64,000 nucleotides of DNA from Sepioteuthis lessoniana (GCA_963585895.1 OY757917.1:109696256-109760255), one strand, 5' to 3'; positions 44,503 through 56,397 are shown, counted from the stretch's first letter. Made by a program: numbers and translations. The notes: a model not told the origin generated them from the letters alone.

Positions 44503-44743
44503 AGATGACCTTAGTCAAGGGTGACCCAAAGATTCCCTTCTCGATTGCTACGACACCGAGATGTCGAAGAGAGCGCTACTCCATTCCCTGGATTGTTCCA
44601 TTTTACCCTTGATCCTTACTTTATAGTGCTGAGTTTAAGCAAGTCTGCCTCAAGTACCTTTTTTGAGTCTTTGGTATGACTCGAACTGGGATTGAACCCT
44701 GGTCTCTTGAACTATTGGTGAACACTCTTCTCGTTAGGCCATA
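44503..44743 (-). mobile_element. SINE-C, complete copy
   Basis: Minus-strand head ATGGCCTAACGAGAAGAGTG (A box TGGCCTAACGAG) and CCAGGGTTCAATCCCAG (B box GGTTCAATCCC), then CATACCAAAGACTC, CTTAAACTCAGCACTATAAA and the 3' end CCCTTGACTAAGGTCATC. This is the cleanest tRNA-like head among the SINE-C copies. Confidence 0.85.
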
Positions 44744-44789
44744 AATACAGCAGTAAGTCAATTCAATTAATTAGAATAAATGTATAAAA

Positions 44790-45130
44790 GTCAGTAATTA
44801 GACTTTGTCAAAAACGTAATAATCGTCAAGTCGCGCTGATAAACAAGATTTCCTTGTGCCTCTCTTACCATCCGTTCCTCTTGGCCATAGTTCCAGACAG
44901 TTCCTGAACGCGGCATTGAGTATCCCCATAGATTTTGATGTATAGGACATCTTAATGGTCTGCCAACACTTGTGTGTCCATGATGAGAATTTCACCGGAG
45001 AACGTAGCTTATGAATTTGGCATTGCTTCTTTAGCTGTGTTCATTATGTCTTGTTCGTTTTATTTGGATAATTTGTGATATTGGAGGTTAGTGGGGGTAT
45101 AGCTGCTATTTTTGGGAAGACATTTTTGGG
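44790..45130 (-). pseudogene. LINE-D C-terminal fragment
   Basis: A minus-strand frame at 44798-44995 (65 codons) overlaps the end. In the shifting frames one reads ILIMDTQVLADH-type text (from DVLLWTPTHGQ), then MGILNAAFRNCLE, WPRGTDGKRGTRKS (from AMDDRERWRERVRE) and ISAT plus stop. Heavily mutated, but collinear with the other LINE-D ends. Confidence 0.6.
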
Positions 45131-46084
45131 AATACCGTTGCGTGTCTGGGCGACGGCCCTGCACTCAGACCTACCTTAAAAAAAAAAAGAAAAATAAAAG
45201 GCAGTGTACTACAATCACCTATTTAATGAGGCGTGCGACAAATTCCGTTGGTAGTAGGACCTACTGCGGCGACATTGTATAACTTGTTTGCTGTAATCTA
45301 TAATCTTTATTCTTCTCTCCTAACACGTTTTTGTCTTGATTATTTTATACCCTTTACCGATGACATAATATGTAATACCAATTTATACACCATAAAATGG
45401 TTTAACGTTACAATTTTTATTTGATAAGAAGTTTGAAGTGATTATTGATAACCCTTAGAAAATAATTATATTGCATAATTTTCTTAATACCCACAAATTC
45501 TCAATTATGATACCAAGTATTCCTAATAATTTTCAAACTTTGCTATCTGACCCAGGTACTAGAATTGGGTTAGAGTTGAGATGGGAGTAATGACAATGAA
45601 GGTGAACTCAATATACTCATAAGCCCCAGAACCTGACCAGTTTGTCATAACCAGAACAACGAATATTTTAGGGATTTTTCTATCTGCCAGAGATACTGTC
45701 AACGTATTCTATTCCCAAGCGACAAAGCTGAAAATGATGTGATGCTCAATTTGAAAACAGAATAATGAAGTTGAATACAATACTGGACGATACGAAACAT
45801 GAAGGGTGTCGATATGAAATATAATGCACAAAATTATCGCCGCCTTTTTTAACTGTTTTTTTTTTTGTATTTCAATTTACACTTTGAATATTTTTTATTC
45901 GTTTTTCGACGCAATTTTGCGTTTGGAATAGTTGCAATATTTTCATGAATGTAAGATCTGTGAAACTAAGTTTCACTAAATTTCAAAGAAAATGCCGTAT
46001 TTTAAATTGCATCTGACTCGTCACATATTTATTTGGGCGTTTAGAGGACACAGACTGTCGCTAGTGTAGGTGTACTCATGGGCT
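45131..46084. other. No recognisable feature
   Basis: Short A-rich run at 45178-45200, otherwise AT-rich. A 63-codon frame at 45233-45424 is unrecognised. Confidence 0.45.
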
Positions 46085-46320
46085 CTTTTAAAATTGTAAG
46101 ACTGCATTGTCCCCCACCCTCTACTAAGACGTAAGAACCCGAAAAATGGCTGTCGTGCTATGTTACTAAACAACAAGTGATAGTAAGAGTCCCTTTCTGA
46201 AAATCTCTAGAGTGTGAAGTATTTCTTCATTGCCATGATTCCCAACTCCACTCTAACCCGGAATGGTAGTATATGTTAAGGTCCCACCTATAGTAAATAC
46301 ATCTATTTGAAAGGTGTTAA
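46085..46320 (+). mobile_element. Family E repeat, degenerate copy
   Basis: AAGACTGCATTGTCCCCCAC, CTAAACAACAAGTGATAGTA, TTCATTGCCATGATTCCCAA and CCACTCTAACCCGGAATGGT, then AGGTCCCACCTATAG, follow the family E order. No reiterated 3' units remain. Confidence 0.55.
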
Positions 46321-46484
46321 TATAAGATAGGAATACTTGATATCATAACACTCATAGTTTGTTCATTTCAGAATGGTTACTTGAAGCTATTGTTTTACTT
46401 AGAGTCACTGTTATCAGTGACGTGAGACCATAAAAGTGTGTAGAGGCAAATGGCTTTATAAATAAATATAATTTTTTGAAATTA

Positions 46485-46632
46485 GGACGACCTGCACGAA
46501 CATACATTCAGCAGCTATGTGAGGATACGGGATGTTGTCCTGAAGACCTTCCTAGAGCGATGAACGATAGGGAAGAGTGGCGAGAGAGGGTCAGGGATAT
46601 CCGTGCTACCAGCGCGATATAATGATGATGAT
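46485..46632 (+). pseudogene. LINE-D 3' end with uninterrupted frame
   Basis: A 45-codon frame without stops, GRPARTYIQQLCEDTGCCPE and onward to MNDREEWRERVRDIRATSAI and a TAA at 46620-46622, followed by TGATGATGATG. It is the least decayed LINE-D end in the window and is severely 5'-truncated. It gives the reference for the C-terminal residues and for the 3' terminus of the family. Confidence 0.85.
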
Positions 46633-47279
46633 ATAGCTCTATCTCAGATATTGAGCACTCTCCAAATTATATCGCACTTAGTTCGCAACAAACCAAAAAA
46701 ATATGAACGACTATAAATTATTAGTTTTAGATTACAATGCTTAAAATCATACAATGATATGGAAATACTTTGTATTAGTTTTTCTGTGTTTGATAGCATA
46801 TAAATCATCGCTGTTATTTAGTAATACTTGATGTCATAAATGAGCAAAAACTCGTTAGAAAAACTAAAGAATATCTTCGTAGTCACGTACAATGAACTCA
46901 ATTCCAAAAGTTCTTGATATAGACTAACCCTGGACGTGGTGACATTCCTTTGAATTCAATCAATCATAAAATGCAAGAAAAATAGAAAATTAAATGAAAC
47001 TATGAACCATTTCATATATCAGGAAAAACTGATCTGGAATGAGAAACATTAAAAAAAATGAATATGTGAAATAAATAATGTCTAACATTTTCTATGTAAT
47101 ATTTCCATTAAAATATATGATTGCAAGACTATTACATTTTTTTTTTGTTTTTTTTTTTCTTTTTTAACGCAATATTTCCGTCCATATGATATACAGTTGT
47201 TCTGATGTTAGAAAAAATGAAATGTATAATTATTTATTTAGTTATAAATCCTAGTGATTTTTCACAGTAGCTCTACGAA
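46633..47279. other. No recognisable feature
   Basis: AT-rich, with T runs near 47138-47160. Confidence 0.45.
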
Positions 47280-47820
47280 ATTTTATACAGTGGAGTCGGA
47301 GTAATAAGTCTCTTCTTAATATTTCCACTGATCTTAATTCTTTGGTCTAGATTTTCTCGATTCTTATTCCAATTTCCAATTCCTACGTTCTTTTTACGAA
47401 GCCTTTAAGGATAATTCCAGTCGCACCAACTGCAGTTAGTATCTCAGTCGCCCTCATGTTGCACAACATCTAATATATCTCTGGAAAGACACAATTATTA
47501 GTCAAGCTTTTTGCTTTCTTTTATTTTCCTTCTATAACCCGTTGGGACGGCAAAATATCTAGTTGACAAGTTTTGTTTTTTGTCAATTATCATTGGATCA
47601 TGATATCTGGCAGGGATGAGGTGATCCGTATTTCTCCCCAAATCCCAGATAATTTCATGCATCTCCAGGACAGGTTCTGATTTGTGCATGTATTGTTTAG
47701 TCGAATGTTCCAAATTTAATCGCTCAATTACCAGTTCATCACCTTTGTCAACCCAGTCAAGTTAATTACTGCATCCCTTTTTGTTATAGTTTACTACCTT
47801 TGCTTATAACGTTATCAACT
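47280..47820 (-). pseudogene. LINE-F fragment with eroded PD-type domain
   Basis: The minus frame at 47498-47713 reads EIIWDLGRNTDHLIPARYHD, PMIIDKKQNLSTRYFAVPTG and YRRKIKESKKLD. In better copies of this LINE type the corresponding region is WDF-I-TDH-I-ARRPD---VDKK------D-AVP, a PD-(12-14)-D pattern like the restriction-like endonuclease of R2-type LINEs. Here RPD has become RYHD and the later Asp is lost. Downstream frames give VGATG and ILRRVLEI-like pieces. Inactive. Confidence 0.7.
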
Positions 47821-48522
47821 GATTAATATATGTCACCACCTAGCGTTCACTTGAGATTCTATTGCGTATTATCAATTTTTATTTCGGTAGAATTGGTCCT
47901 GATGGCATTATCTCGTCTTTCTACTGAAGGAGATTAATTTTCTACCTTCAGTTTACTTTTTTACAGCCATGTCTTCACGCGTGCAATCTTCCCAGGTTTT
48001 TAATTACTATATTAACTCTTTTTGAGTTTTTTTTTTTTCACACCAGGTTTGCTGATGTTCTTTCACTGCAGTTTGAGTAACATCATGTCTCTTCAAGTTC
48101 TAAAAGTCGTCTCAAGATTTTAACCGATCCTAACAATGGTCAAGAGAAGAACATGGGTCAATATAGCAGTCTCTCCCTGTCTCCACTCATCTCTTATACA
48201 CAACAGAACATCACCCTCTCGACAATAAAGAGTGAGATTTATATTTTTGTAAAGAAGTGTATTCGTTCGTAATTGAAGTCGTCATTATGTTAATTATGTT
48301 TCTGCATATATTTGCATAAATGGCTTTAAAACATCAATAGGTTCTCTTTAGCTATTAATAATAACGAATTCTGGTCTTCTTAGCGGATCCATTTTATCTC
48401 AAAATCCCTAGAGAGTTGTGGTGTATCATTTTCTAAGACAGAATCCGGTTTGTCTACATAAAATTTAGTAGTATGGTCAAATTTTAATTTCTTACCCAAT
48501 TTTCAATTAATTATCTTCTCGA
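47821..48522. other. No recognisable feature
   Basis: AT-rich interval; some text near 48050-48115 (CAGTTTGAGTAACATCATGT, TCAAGTTCTAAAAGTCGTCT) faintly resembles the reverse of a LINE-F end but is too decayed to call. Confidence 0.4.
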
Positions 48523-48769
48523 GATGTCCTCGTGGTGTAATGGTTAAAGCGATGGACTGCGGAATCGTAGTACGCGAGTTCGTACTCCAGTCGCGCTATT
48601 ACGTTCACTTTCGGGCAAATACCTTTGGGAAAGGTATGAATCCCCTTATCCTCCAAGCTATGGGTTAAATAGTATCACTACTGTTCTTTTAGGAGAATGG
48701 CTTCGGCATTAAATAACCTAAAAAGAGTTGATATGCCATTAAACAAAGAAACCAAACCAAACCAAACCT
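48523..48769 (+). mobile_element. SINE-A, complete reference copy
   Basis: tRNA-like head with A box TGGTGTAATGGTTAAAGCG and B-box region GAGTTCGTACTCC; then CGCTATTACGTTCACTTTCG; the central block CCTTTGGGAAAGGTATGAAT, CCTCCAAGCTATGGGTTAAA; TATCACTACTGTTCTTTTAG; the tail hairpin CGGCATTAAATAACCT ... GAGTTGATATGCCATT (48704-48740); and a terminal (CCAAA)n. About 247 bp. Pol III transcription and LINE-dependent mobilisation are inferred from this architecture. Confidence 0.88.
48705..48738 (+). repeat. SINE-A 3' tail hairpin
   Basis: Imperfect inverted repeat GGCATTAAATAACCT / AGTTGATATGCC. The same structure ends SINE-A, several family E copies and isolated tails throughout the window. Confidence 0.75.
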
Positions 48770-49023
48770 TCTCCACCCAGTAGTGTCTAGTCTTGAACTG
48801 TTTTTGTGCTAGTTTTCTGCCTTAACTTATGCGATTAACCCTTTCTTCTCTTTCACCACATCACCTACATTTTCTATTTTGTAACGTCTCGTCTATTATC
48901 CCTTTAACTCAGTTTCTCCGGGTGGCGTTTTTTTTTGTTGTGCTATTAGAAGAGATTCAGTTTCTCAAAGTTTCCCTTTCTTAGCAATATACAAGTTATC
49001 TCGTTTAAGATTTCGTCAGTGTG

Positions 49024-49025
<2 letters not shown>

Positions 49026-49077
<52 letters not shown>
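49026..49077. repeat. (TA)n microsatellite
   Basis: About 26 TA units, among the longest in the window. Confidence 0.95.
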
Positions 49078-49078
<1 letters not shown>

Positions 49079-49186
49079 TTTTCTTCCCATATCGCTTTTC
49101 TAGTTGTTCCTTTATTGATCAATATGTTGTTTGTGCTGTTTCTAATAGCTGTAATTAGTATTTCTCTATTCTTTTTATCATATTTA

Positions 49187-49425
49187 CCTAACCCCTCCGC
49201 TCGGGCAGGATATGACGTTTTTTTTTAAGCAGAGTTTAACAGGTTTGAATTCAAAGTTTTCCTTCTCCTAGACTTGTTGCCTCACCAAAACTGAAGAACC
49301 TAGTCTGCCAAACTATTTACCCATAGCTGGAGGGAGAATAATTGGATTCATACCTTTCCCAAGGGTATTAGTGCTATGTGAAATGCAATCAGTCCAGGAT
49401 TTGAACTCGTGTCGCTGTGTCTCTA
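49187..49425 (-). mobile_element. SINE-B, nearly complete
   Basis: Minus strand: ACACGAGTTCAAATCCTGGA (B box), GCATTTCACATAGCACTAAT, CCCTTGGGAAAGGTATGAAT, CTCCCTCCAGCTATGGGTAA, GGCAGACTAGGTTCTTCAG, TTTGAATTCAAACCTGTTAA and the end CGTCATATCCTGCCCGAGCG. Very similar to 2218-2500. Confidence 0.85.
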
Positions 49426-51939
49426 TTCTTTTTATATATAGTCTTCTAGTCCTTGTATTGATGTATCGACGCTATCCTCAATGCTGACGAGTCCTCTTCC
49501 TCCTGCTTTTCTTGACACATAGTCAGTCTATGTCATCTCTGGGAATTTTTCTAGAATCACCCCGTGTATCCCATAAAGGGGGACAGCCCAGGTGTTTTTC
49601 CCTTCGATGAGATTCCTACCACAGAGCTTGGACTCCAGAGGTTTTCCTGTTCATCTGAAATTTTATTTCATTTTTTTAAATTATTATTATTAATAATTAA
49701 ACAAATTGAGATTTTTTTTCTCATTGCTTGCTGTAGGACGTCTGTATTTTTAACTTCCAGCGTCTTCAGCAGACATGCTGTTCGGCTTTGTTAATTTATT
49801 TCCACAATTGTAAATATATTTCTTTATGATCTGCATTAACATGAATAGTATCGATAATTTATTAGTTAAAGTAATAAGCATTAATCTAATACGATATTCC
49901 TTCATTGATATTTTGTTACACATTTCCATGTATTTTAGCGATCTTTCATTTATCCTTTAAAACATTTTTTCCCCTTTTCTTATTAATTCGAATTCAGCTG
50001 GTTCGATTACTTACATTTTCTTCCGTCGGGAAATTTCCATTATAGCCACTTCATTCATATTTTCTACACCTCCGGTCAAAATGAAGCTAAATCCTTAATA
50101 AAAAGAAACTGAATTGTCTAGGAATTCTAGAAACTCGAAATTTTGACGCGTAAAGATCTGAACTTAAACTTTGGTCTTCTAATTAGGAAAATAAAGATGT
50201 GCTGAACACTTGGTAAATAATACCGGATGTGCCATTAATGTGAAAGAGGTTCAAGAATATCTCATCTAAAATGTTTTAATGTAAACATTGAATATAGAAA
50301 CACTAGCCAAAATATTGTATGCAATAATGAACATACTTTAACGACTAACTTAAATCAACAGTAGAAAATCGAACAAAACAATCAAAAAGGATTTAAAAAC
50401 TTCCATAATCAATATATTAATGAAAACGAAAGTGCATTACTAAAACTAAGTCATTTTAAAAGATTGGACATCATTTAAAACGCAAATATGGATTTCAATG
50501 TATTAATATCAGCATGTGAAATATTTATCGTCATATGTGTACAATAATTGAACATTAAAACATTCGTAAAAGGCTGTAAAATATACCGACTGCAATATTG
50601 GGATAATAAAAAAAATGATGATAATCAAAAAATTATTCAGCAATGAAAGAACATCATTCCAGAAATTGAAAAGAACAAATTTTAAACAATAAAAAAACTT
50701 TAGAAATTACACTATGGGTGATTTGAAATATCAAAATAAAAATGGAAAGAATCAAAAAATAAATAAAAAATAACTTATCATAGAAAACATAAGGAAGTAA
50801 TTGACGCGTAAAGAAAAAAAATTAAATTTTTTTACAAATAAAATTTAAATGAAGTAAAATAAAAACAAATTGCTTAAAAAGTCTGATTTAATAGAAAGAA
50901 AAGAAGCTAAATACTTGGAACAATAAATGTTACCGCAAAGGAAAATGCAAAACAGTTGTATGTCCTTTTTTGCAGAGTGCATCTTCGGAGACCGTTCAGC
51001 GGATTCCTTAAATTTGAGTATTTCTAAATTCTATACAAACTCAGTTTTTCCGAATACATACTCGCTTATGATAAAGTTTAGTTTATATATAAAATATAAA
51101 TGACATTAACTTATAATACAAATAATAATTAAATAGATCGTAATAAAACAAATGTCATGGAAAAGAGGGACGTTTGGATCTTTGATCTGATAAGAGTTAT
51201 TTTCATTTACTTAGGAAGCCAAAAAATAGCATCTTTTCATTTAAAGAAAAGCATTTTACTGCTTATTTATGGCACATTTGAATGGCCAGCATCACTATGC
51301 TTGTTTTATGGAGAAAAAATTACCAAAATTAAGAATTATCAATTTCTGTAGTTGACCTCATGTGACTGAAAGTACAGACAGCTTAAGTTGGGAAAAAGAG
51401 GTAACACTGTATAACTAGAAATGAGGATTAAAAGAGAACAATTGTTGTAGAAAATGTGTTTGAATGAGAAAAGACTGAAAAAAGGAACACATTTAATTGT
51501 GTTAAAACATAACGGAAATTTAATAGAAAGAAAACAACAGAGAGAATTTGTATCTGTACGCCAAAAAATCTCTTTGAATATAAGAACGGATTACTGAATG
51601 AAATAAAGACACCCTAAACGACTGAACTACATTTGGGTTTCGTCATTATCTATAAACAATAACAGTTAATTCAATGACACAATCAAGTGCACTATTTGTT
51701 GCCCTCGTAACTCTTGTACATGTTGATGTATAGCCTAAATAAAAGAATTACATTGTGAACTGCTTTTCAACACATGATCGATGTCTAGATTCTCTTTTTT
51801 CGAATTAATTTATTTCAGAGTTTCAGCAAGCTAGGTAAAAAGTAGATTTTTAAGAAAGGATGTTGAAAGAGACCATGTCGCGCAGACGAAGACACACAAG
51901 CAGACTAAAAGACACACACATACAAAAAGTTTGCGCTTC
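49426..51939. other. No recognisable feature
   Basis: Long AT-rich interval, purine-rich in parts (50300-50900). Frames at 49564-49794 and 51157-51351 show no domain. Confidence 0.45.
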
Positions 51940-52095
51940 ACTTGATGATATTACCCTTGGAATGCATATAAATCTGTCAGTCTAATACCTCTAGCGATGT
52001 GAAAACAGTAGAGCAGAAAGGGTTCTTTTGTCTGGGTTAGGCGACCTGTCTAGAAGAAGGAGAACTAAATATGATGGAGGGGTTAGATAAAAAAA
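51940..52095 (+). mobile_element. SINE-B, degenerate body
   Basis: CGCTTCACTTGATGATATTA, CCCTTGGAATGCATATAAAT, AGCAGAAAGGGTTCTTTTGT and GGGTTAGGCGACCTGTCTAG follow the SINE-B body order; the tRNA head is not recognisable. Confidence 0.5.
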
Positions 52096-52282
52096 ACACA
52101 TGCACATTGTATGGATTTATATAGCTATCAGGTTTCATTAGTACTCAGCAATCCTCTGTATTCCTTGCTACACACAACATAAGAGAAAAACGTGAATGGA
52201 ATTCCTTTATAACTTTTTGATTACTATTCAACTTTACTTTTGCTTAATGTGTTAAGACGACGTCATAGATAAGAAAGTGCAT

Positions 52283-52440
52283 GATTGGTTGGTTTTGACG
52301 GCATATCAATTCATGTAGGATTATTTTATGCGTATATATGTTGTTTCTTGGGTTTTTGAACAAAGATAATAACAAAAACGTATTCCTATTTAATGTAAAT
52401 AGGCTCACAAACAGTTGAGTAAATTCAGATATTCTCATCG
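52283..52440 (-). mobile_element. SINE-A, degenerate 3' part
   Basis: Plus-strand TTGACGGCATATCAATTCAT, AGGATTATTTTATGCG and CTATTTAATGTAAATAGGCT parallel the reverse of the SINE-A hairpin and central block. Confidence 0.5.
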
Positions 52441-53034
52441 ATAATTCCTATCTAATACTAATAATGTATTAACTGTTATAAGGCTTCACGTTTCCACTTC
52501 TATTAAATCATATTTTGTTTACATCCAGACATATGATTTCAATAACTACTATTAAGAATGACAAGGAAATAATTATAGTTTCAAGTAATACTAGTTTACA
52601 CACAATTTTATGGTATCAAGTATTATATCAATCACGGATAATTCATACCTAAATAAATTCCAGTATAGACGAGAACAGGAATTAAAAGCAATGAACACGT
52701 AATCTATACTCCTAAATGCTCCAAGACTAGGGCCTCAACATCAGAGGCCGTTAAGTGTCATATGAAGGACATCATTTTCTTAGGGGTCTCATCCATCTGA
52801 AGAGACTATCGTCAGCGAAAGACATTAGACAAGCGAAACACCTTACAGGTTCACGTATATTTGTTAGAAACTCTTAAAGTAGTTTTTGTTTCTTTATTTC
52901 ATGAAGACATCAACATTCTATTTTCATTTTCAATTAACTTTGTATAGTAAATGCGAAATATTTACGAATATTTCTCTTATACCCAATAAAGCTATGTTAT
53001 GTTTAGCTATATTAATGATGTGAACTATCATTTT
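52441..53034. other. No recognisable feature
   Basis: AT-rich; 52790-52850 contains CTGAAGAGACTATCG and GCGAAAC text discussed and rejected as a hammerhead. Confidence 0.45.
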
Positions 53035-53340
53035 TTAACGCATGCTGACTGCAACGGCTCTTTTGATGACCTCTCCATCTTTATTGATCATCGCTTTTGT
53101 CAAATCGTCTAGATGGCATCCAGCGTTCACACAGAGTTGATGAATGTAAGATTGTGCTGATCTGCCAAAGCTGGTGTGTCTATTTGTAGAGGAGAATGTC
53201 TTTTTCGTCCAAACTTCCTGAACTGTGTTGAGTATGTCTTGTTCGTTTAACATGAATGGTTTGTGAGATGGAAGGTAAGAAGCTTCGTATCTGCTGTTTT
53301 GGCTTTCAGGATATGTTGAAAATAGCACTTAGTATCCTTG
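53035..53340 (-). pseudogene. LINE-D C-terminal fragment with open frame
   Basis: The 97-codon minus frame (53035-53328) contains YLPSHKPFMLNEQDIL, then SFGRSAQSYIHQLCVNAGCH and LDDLTKAMINKD, matching YGHLP.../GRPARTYIQQLC-DTGC--DDL--AM-DRD of LINE-D. A frameshift explains the unusual middle (DVLLWTPTH is not in frame). The open length is chance survival; no host function is suggested. Confidence 0.75.
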
Positions 53341-53929
53341 TATGAAAAAAGACAAAAAGATGGAAGTGCGATACTATATTAAATTGCTGCAAACTGCTTT
53401 AGTCTCTGTAATTCATTGACGTAAAAACAAAACCTTAAAATTACATAAGATTTTCTTCACTTTCAAAACTGGGATTTTAAATGTATATAACAAATAATTG
53501 ATATATTTAGACAAGGGGGATTTTTGTTTTTATAGGACCCGTGCTTCATTGTGTTATATTATTAGGGCTTAGTCTCCATTGCAAGCCAGAAATTTGAATG
53601 CTAATGTTCAAAGCTAGAAAGCAATAAACAAGGAAAATTCTTCCATCAATTTCTGCAATGCTAGGCAACACATTGCCGCATTTAAAAAATGTTGTGTGGT
53701 GGGTTATGCTTAGGTAATACATGTTAATAAAAAAATGATCATAAATATTTTCGAGCTGATAAGAAAATAAATGCTTTCCTTGCCCCAGGTCTAGTGATAT
53801 CAACTATCAGCCACTCTGAATCCTGACAAGGTTAAATGTCCTGTTTCACAAGCATCAGGGGAATCCTTGCTTATCCACTTGATCGAAGATTAATATATTG
53901 AGAAATATGAATATGGGATAGAGTGGTTT
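53341..53929. other. No recognisable feature
   Basis: AT-rich; the 85-codon minus frame at 53546-53803 is unrecognised. Confidence 0.45.
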
Positions 53930-54870
53930 CTCTCATCGCTTTCAGAAAAAAGAATAAACTGGGATGATAAGAAAGAAAAAAAAGTTTAGATAAATGATGG
54001 GGAAAATAAAAGGAAAAGGGAAAATAAAATACAATTAAAAATATAGAATAAAATAAATCATAAGAGAATGAAAAGAAAGAAAATATGAATAAAAAGATAA
54101 ATAGAGAGACAATATCGGAGGAAAAGCAAATACAGAAATGTAGTAGGTGGGAGGTAAAAATAGATTATGAAATTTTCAAATTTAATCAGAAAAATAGATT
54201 TGAAGATCATGAATACATGAAGATATAAAATTGATAACTTTTAACGGAATAATTAAATAAAATGAAAGTGAATGATATACTGAAAGAAAGAATGAAATTG
54301 TTACCAAATATCTTATTCAACGAGATTGTTTTAAAAATACGGAAAAATATTTTATGAAATGAATGAAGAAAGAAAGTTGCTATAATGTTAAAAGGAGAAA
54401 AATGAATGACAAACAGACTAAAAAAAAGACAAAGAAAATGAAACTTGATATAAAGTTAAAATGCAGAAAAAAATAATGAAAAATATTAAATTGAGAGAAG
54501 AAATGATTAAAGAAAAACGGAAATATATAAATGTAGAACAAAAAAGGTGAAAGGAATTGTTTCAAAAGACTTTGCTAAACAAGAAAATAAATAGAGAATA
54601 AAAAAACCTGAGACAAGGAGAAGAAATGGAGAAAGAAATGGAGATAAAACATAAAAAACAAATGTTTCAAAAGAACTTTCTGAAGGAGAAAATAGAAGAT
54701 AGAGAACATAGATAAGGACAAGAAAGAAGGAAAGAAAGATAAAAAAAAGAAAATAAAGAAAGAAAGAATAAGATCAAATAATACATATATCAATAGAAAA
54801 AAGAATGTAAAATAGCGAGAAAACTGAAAAAAACAAAACAAAACAAAAAAACAAATCACGTAAAAAACTG
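53930..54870. repeat. Purine-rich (A/G) strand block, about 0.9 kb
   Basis: The plus strand is dominated by AAAGAAAG, GAAAATAAA and GAAAGAAAG motifs for about 900 bp, with few C residues. The minus-strand frames here (54380-54565, 54575-54859) are Phe/Leu-rich by-products. Possibly a decayed (GAAA)n or (AAAG)n satellite. Confidence 0.65.
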
Positions 54871-55159
54871 AAAGGACCTTTTAAAAAATCGTAAAACCTT
54901 TCGTAAAAGACAAGTCTAAAAATAACTGGCGGAACGATAATGTCTTGCAGTGAAAAATAGAGAAAAAGTACAAGAGAAACAAACACTAGAGAGTGAAACA
55001 AGTTTGTGATAAAGGTCAGGTTTGAATCAATCTCAAATCTGACGAACACTGACATCAAGACAGGAAGATGGGCTTTTTTTGTTGCTGTTTTGTACATCTG
55101 TTCTCGTGCCATGTGTGAACAGACCAGGTAAAGAAACCTCCGTACATTTTACTCACACA

Positions 55160-55161
<2 letters not shown>

Positions 55162-55210
<49 letters not shown>
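55162..55210. repeat. (TA)n microsatellite
   Basis: About 24 TA units. Confidence 0.95.
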
Positions 55211-55215
<5 letters not shown>

Positions 55216-55646
55216 AAGCAAAAAGCTGTGTAAAAGAGAAAGTCTACTTCCGACCACAAAAATACGCGTCGCTCCTATCATTTATCTCGACTGTTCAAAA
55301 CTCTTCCATTTTTTTTTAACTTTTTAAAAATACTATTTCTGAAAATATCAGTAGATTTTACCTCAGGATTGCCGCAGACATTTCTGTTTTTTTTTTTTCA
55401 CGTCTTGTCTCCATTCTTTCTAAAGCATTACTACAGTTGCATTTTGAAATATGTTTAATGTTGTACACTTTAGAATAGAGGTGATGTCTTAAATTTGTAA
55501 TCGGTGAACTGATATCAAAATTCATGCTGATGTAGTTTGTCTTCCTTAAGTACAAACACTCTTACAATAGATATATCTATTTTTCACCTTAATTTAAGCC
55601 AGAAATCAATCCTCATTTCTTGTACTCTGTATCAATTTTTCAAACT

Positions 55647-55850
55647 GACTATACTGAGTTTGAATTCAGAGTTTTCCTCCAAAAAGACTGATTGCCTTAG
55701 CACAACTAAGGAACCTCGTCTGACATGCTATTTACTCATAACGTGAGGAAAACAAAATAAATTTCTGTCTTCTCAATGGCATTAGTGTGAAGTGAAATAC
55801 TAAGAACTTCGAATAGGATTTTAACTTTGGTCACTAATTTAATTTCCTTT
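55647..55850 (-). mobile_element. SINE-B, diverged copy
   Basis: Plus-strand GAGTTTGAATTCAGAGTTTT, GGAACCTCGTCTGACATGCT, ATTTACTCATAACGTGAGGA, GGCATTAGTGTGAAGTGAAA is the reverse of the SINE-B body. The head region is decayed (TAGGATTTTAACTTTGGTC). Confidence 0.65.
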
Positions 55851-56396
55851 CAAGATTTCCGATACAATAAGTACGCTCTTAAAACACACAACTCAGTACA
55901 CTTTTAAAATCCTCTTTCACAAATCAATTTTTGCTAATCATGAATCTGAACAGTACGGTGTGCCAATAAAGGATGCGAGGAAAATGCTTGGCAGATATGA
56001 ACTTATCTCCACAGGTAAGATTGCTTTCTCAGAGTTTTTGAAATAACTTATTCTCTGCACATTCTCCTGTTGGACATTATGTGTTTTATATCAGTGGACC
56101 CTTTGGAATGAGTTCAGATCTTACTCAAAGCCCATACTTTTAGCTTTGGTCTAAACTAAACCAAACCTTCTTTTTTTGGCTGAAATCGGATTCTCTGAAA
56201 ATGATTCTCAAATGTAGTGCTCAGGTCCTATTTAAGTTTAAAACTAAATTGTTTCACAAATGGTTTCTCTCAAAAAGGGTTTTGTTCAGATGATGCAAGT
56301 AATTTGTTGTTTTATAAACACCTATGGATATGATTCACCTCTTGAGTAAACAATTGACAGTTTTAAAGCAAAAATACATTTTAATATTTCCCCTTC

Positions 56397-56397
<1 letters not shown>

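Noticed and set aside
52795-52850. Hammerhead-like CTGAAGAG ... GCGAAAC text
   Set aside because: About 30 nt between the boxes with no convincing stem II, and no paired stem I.
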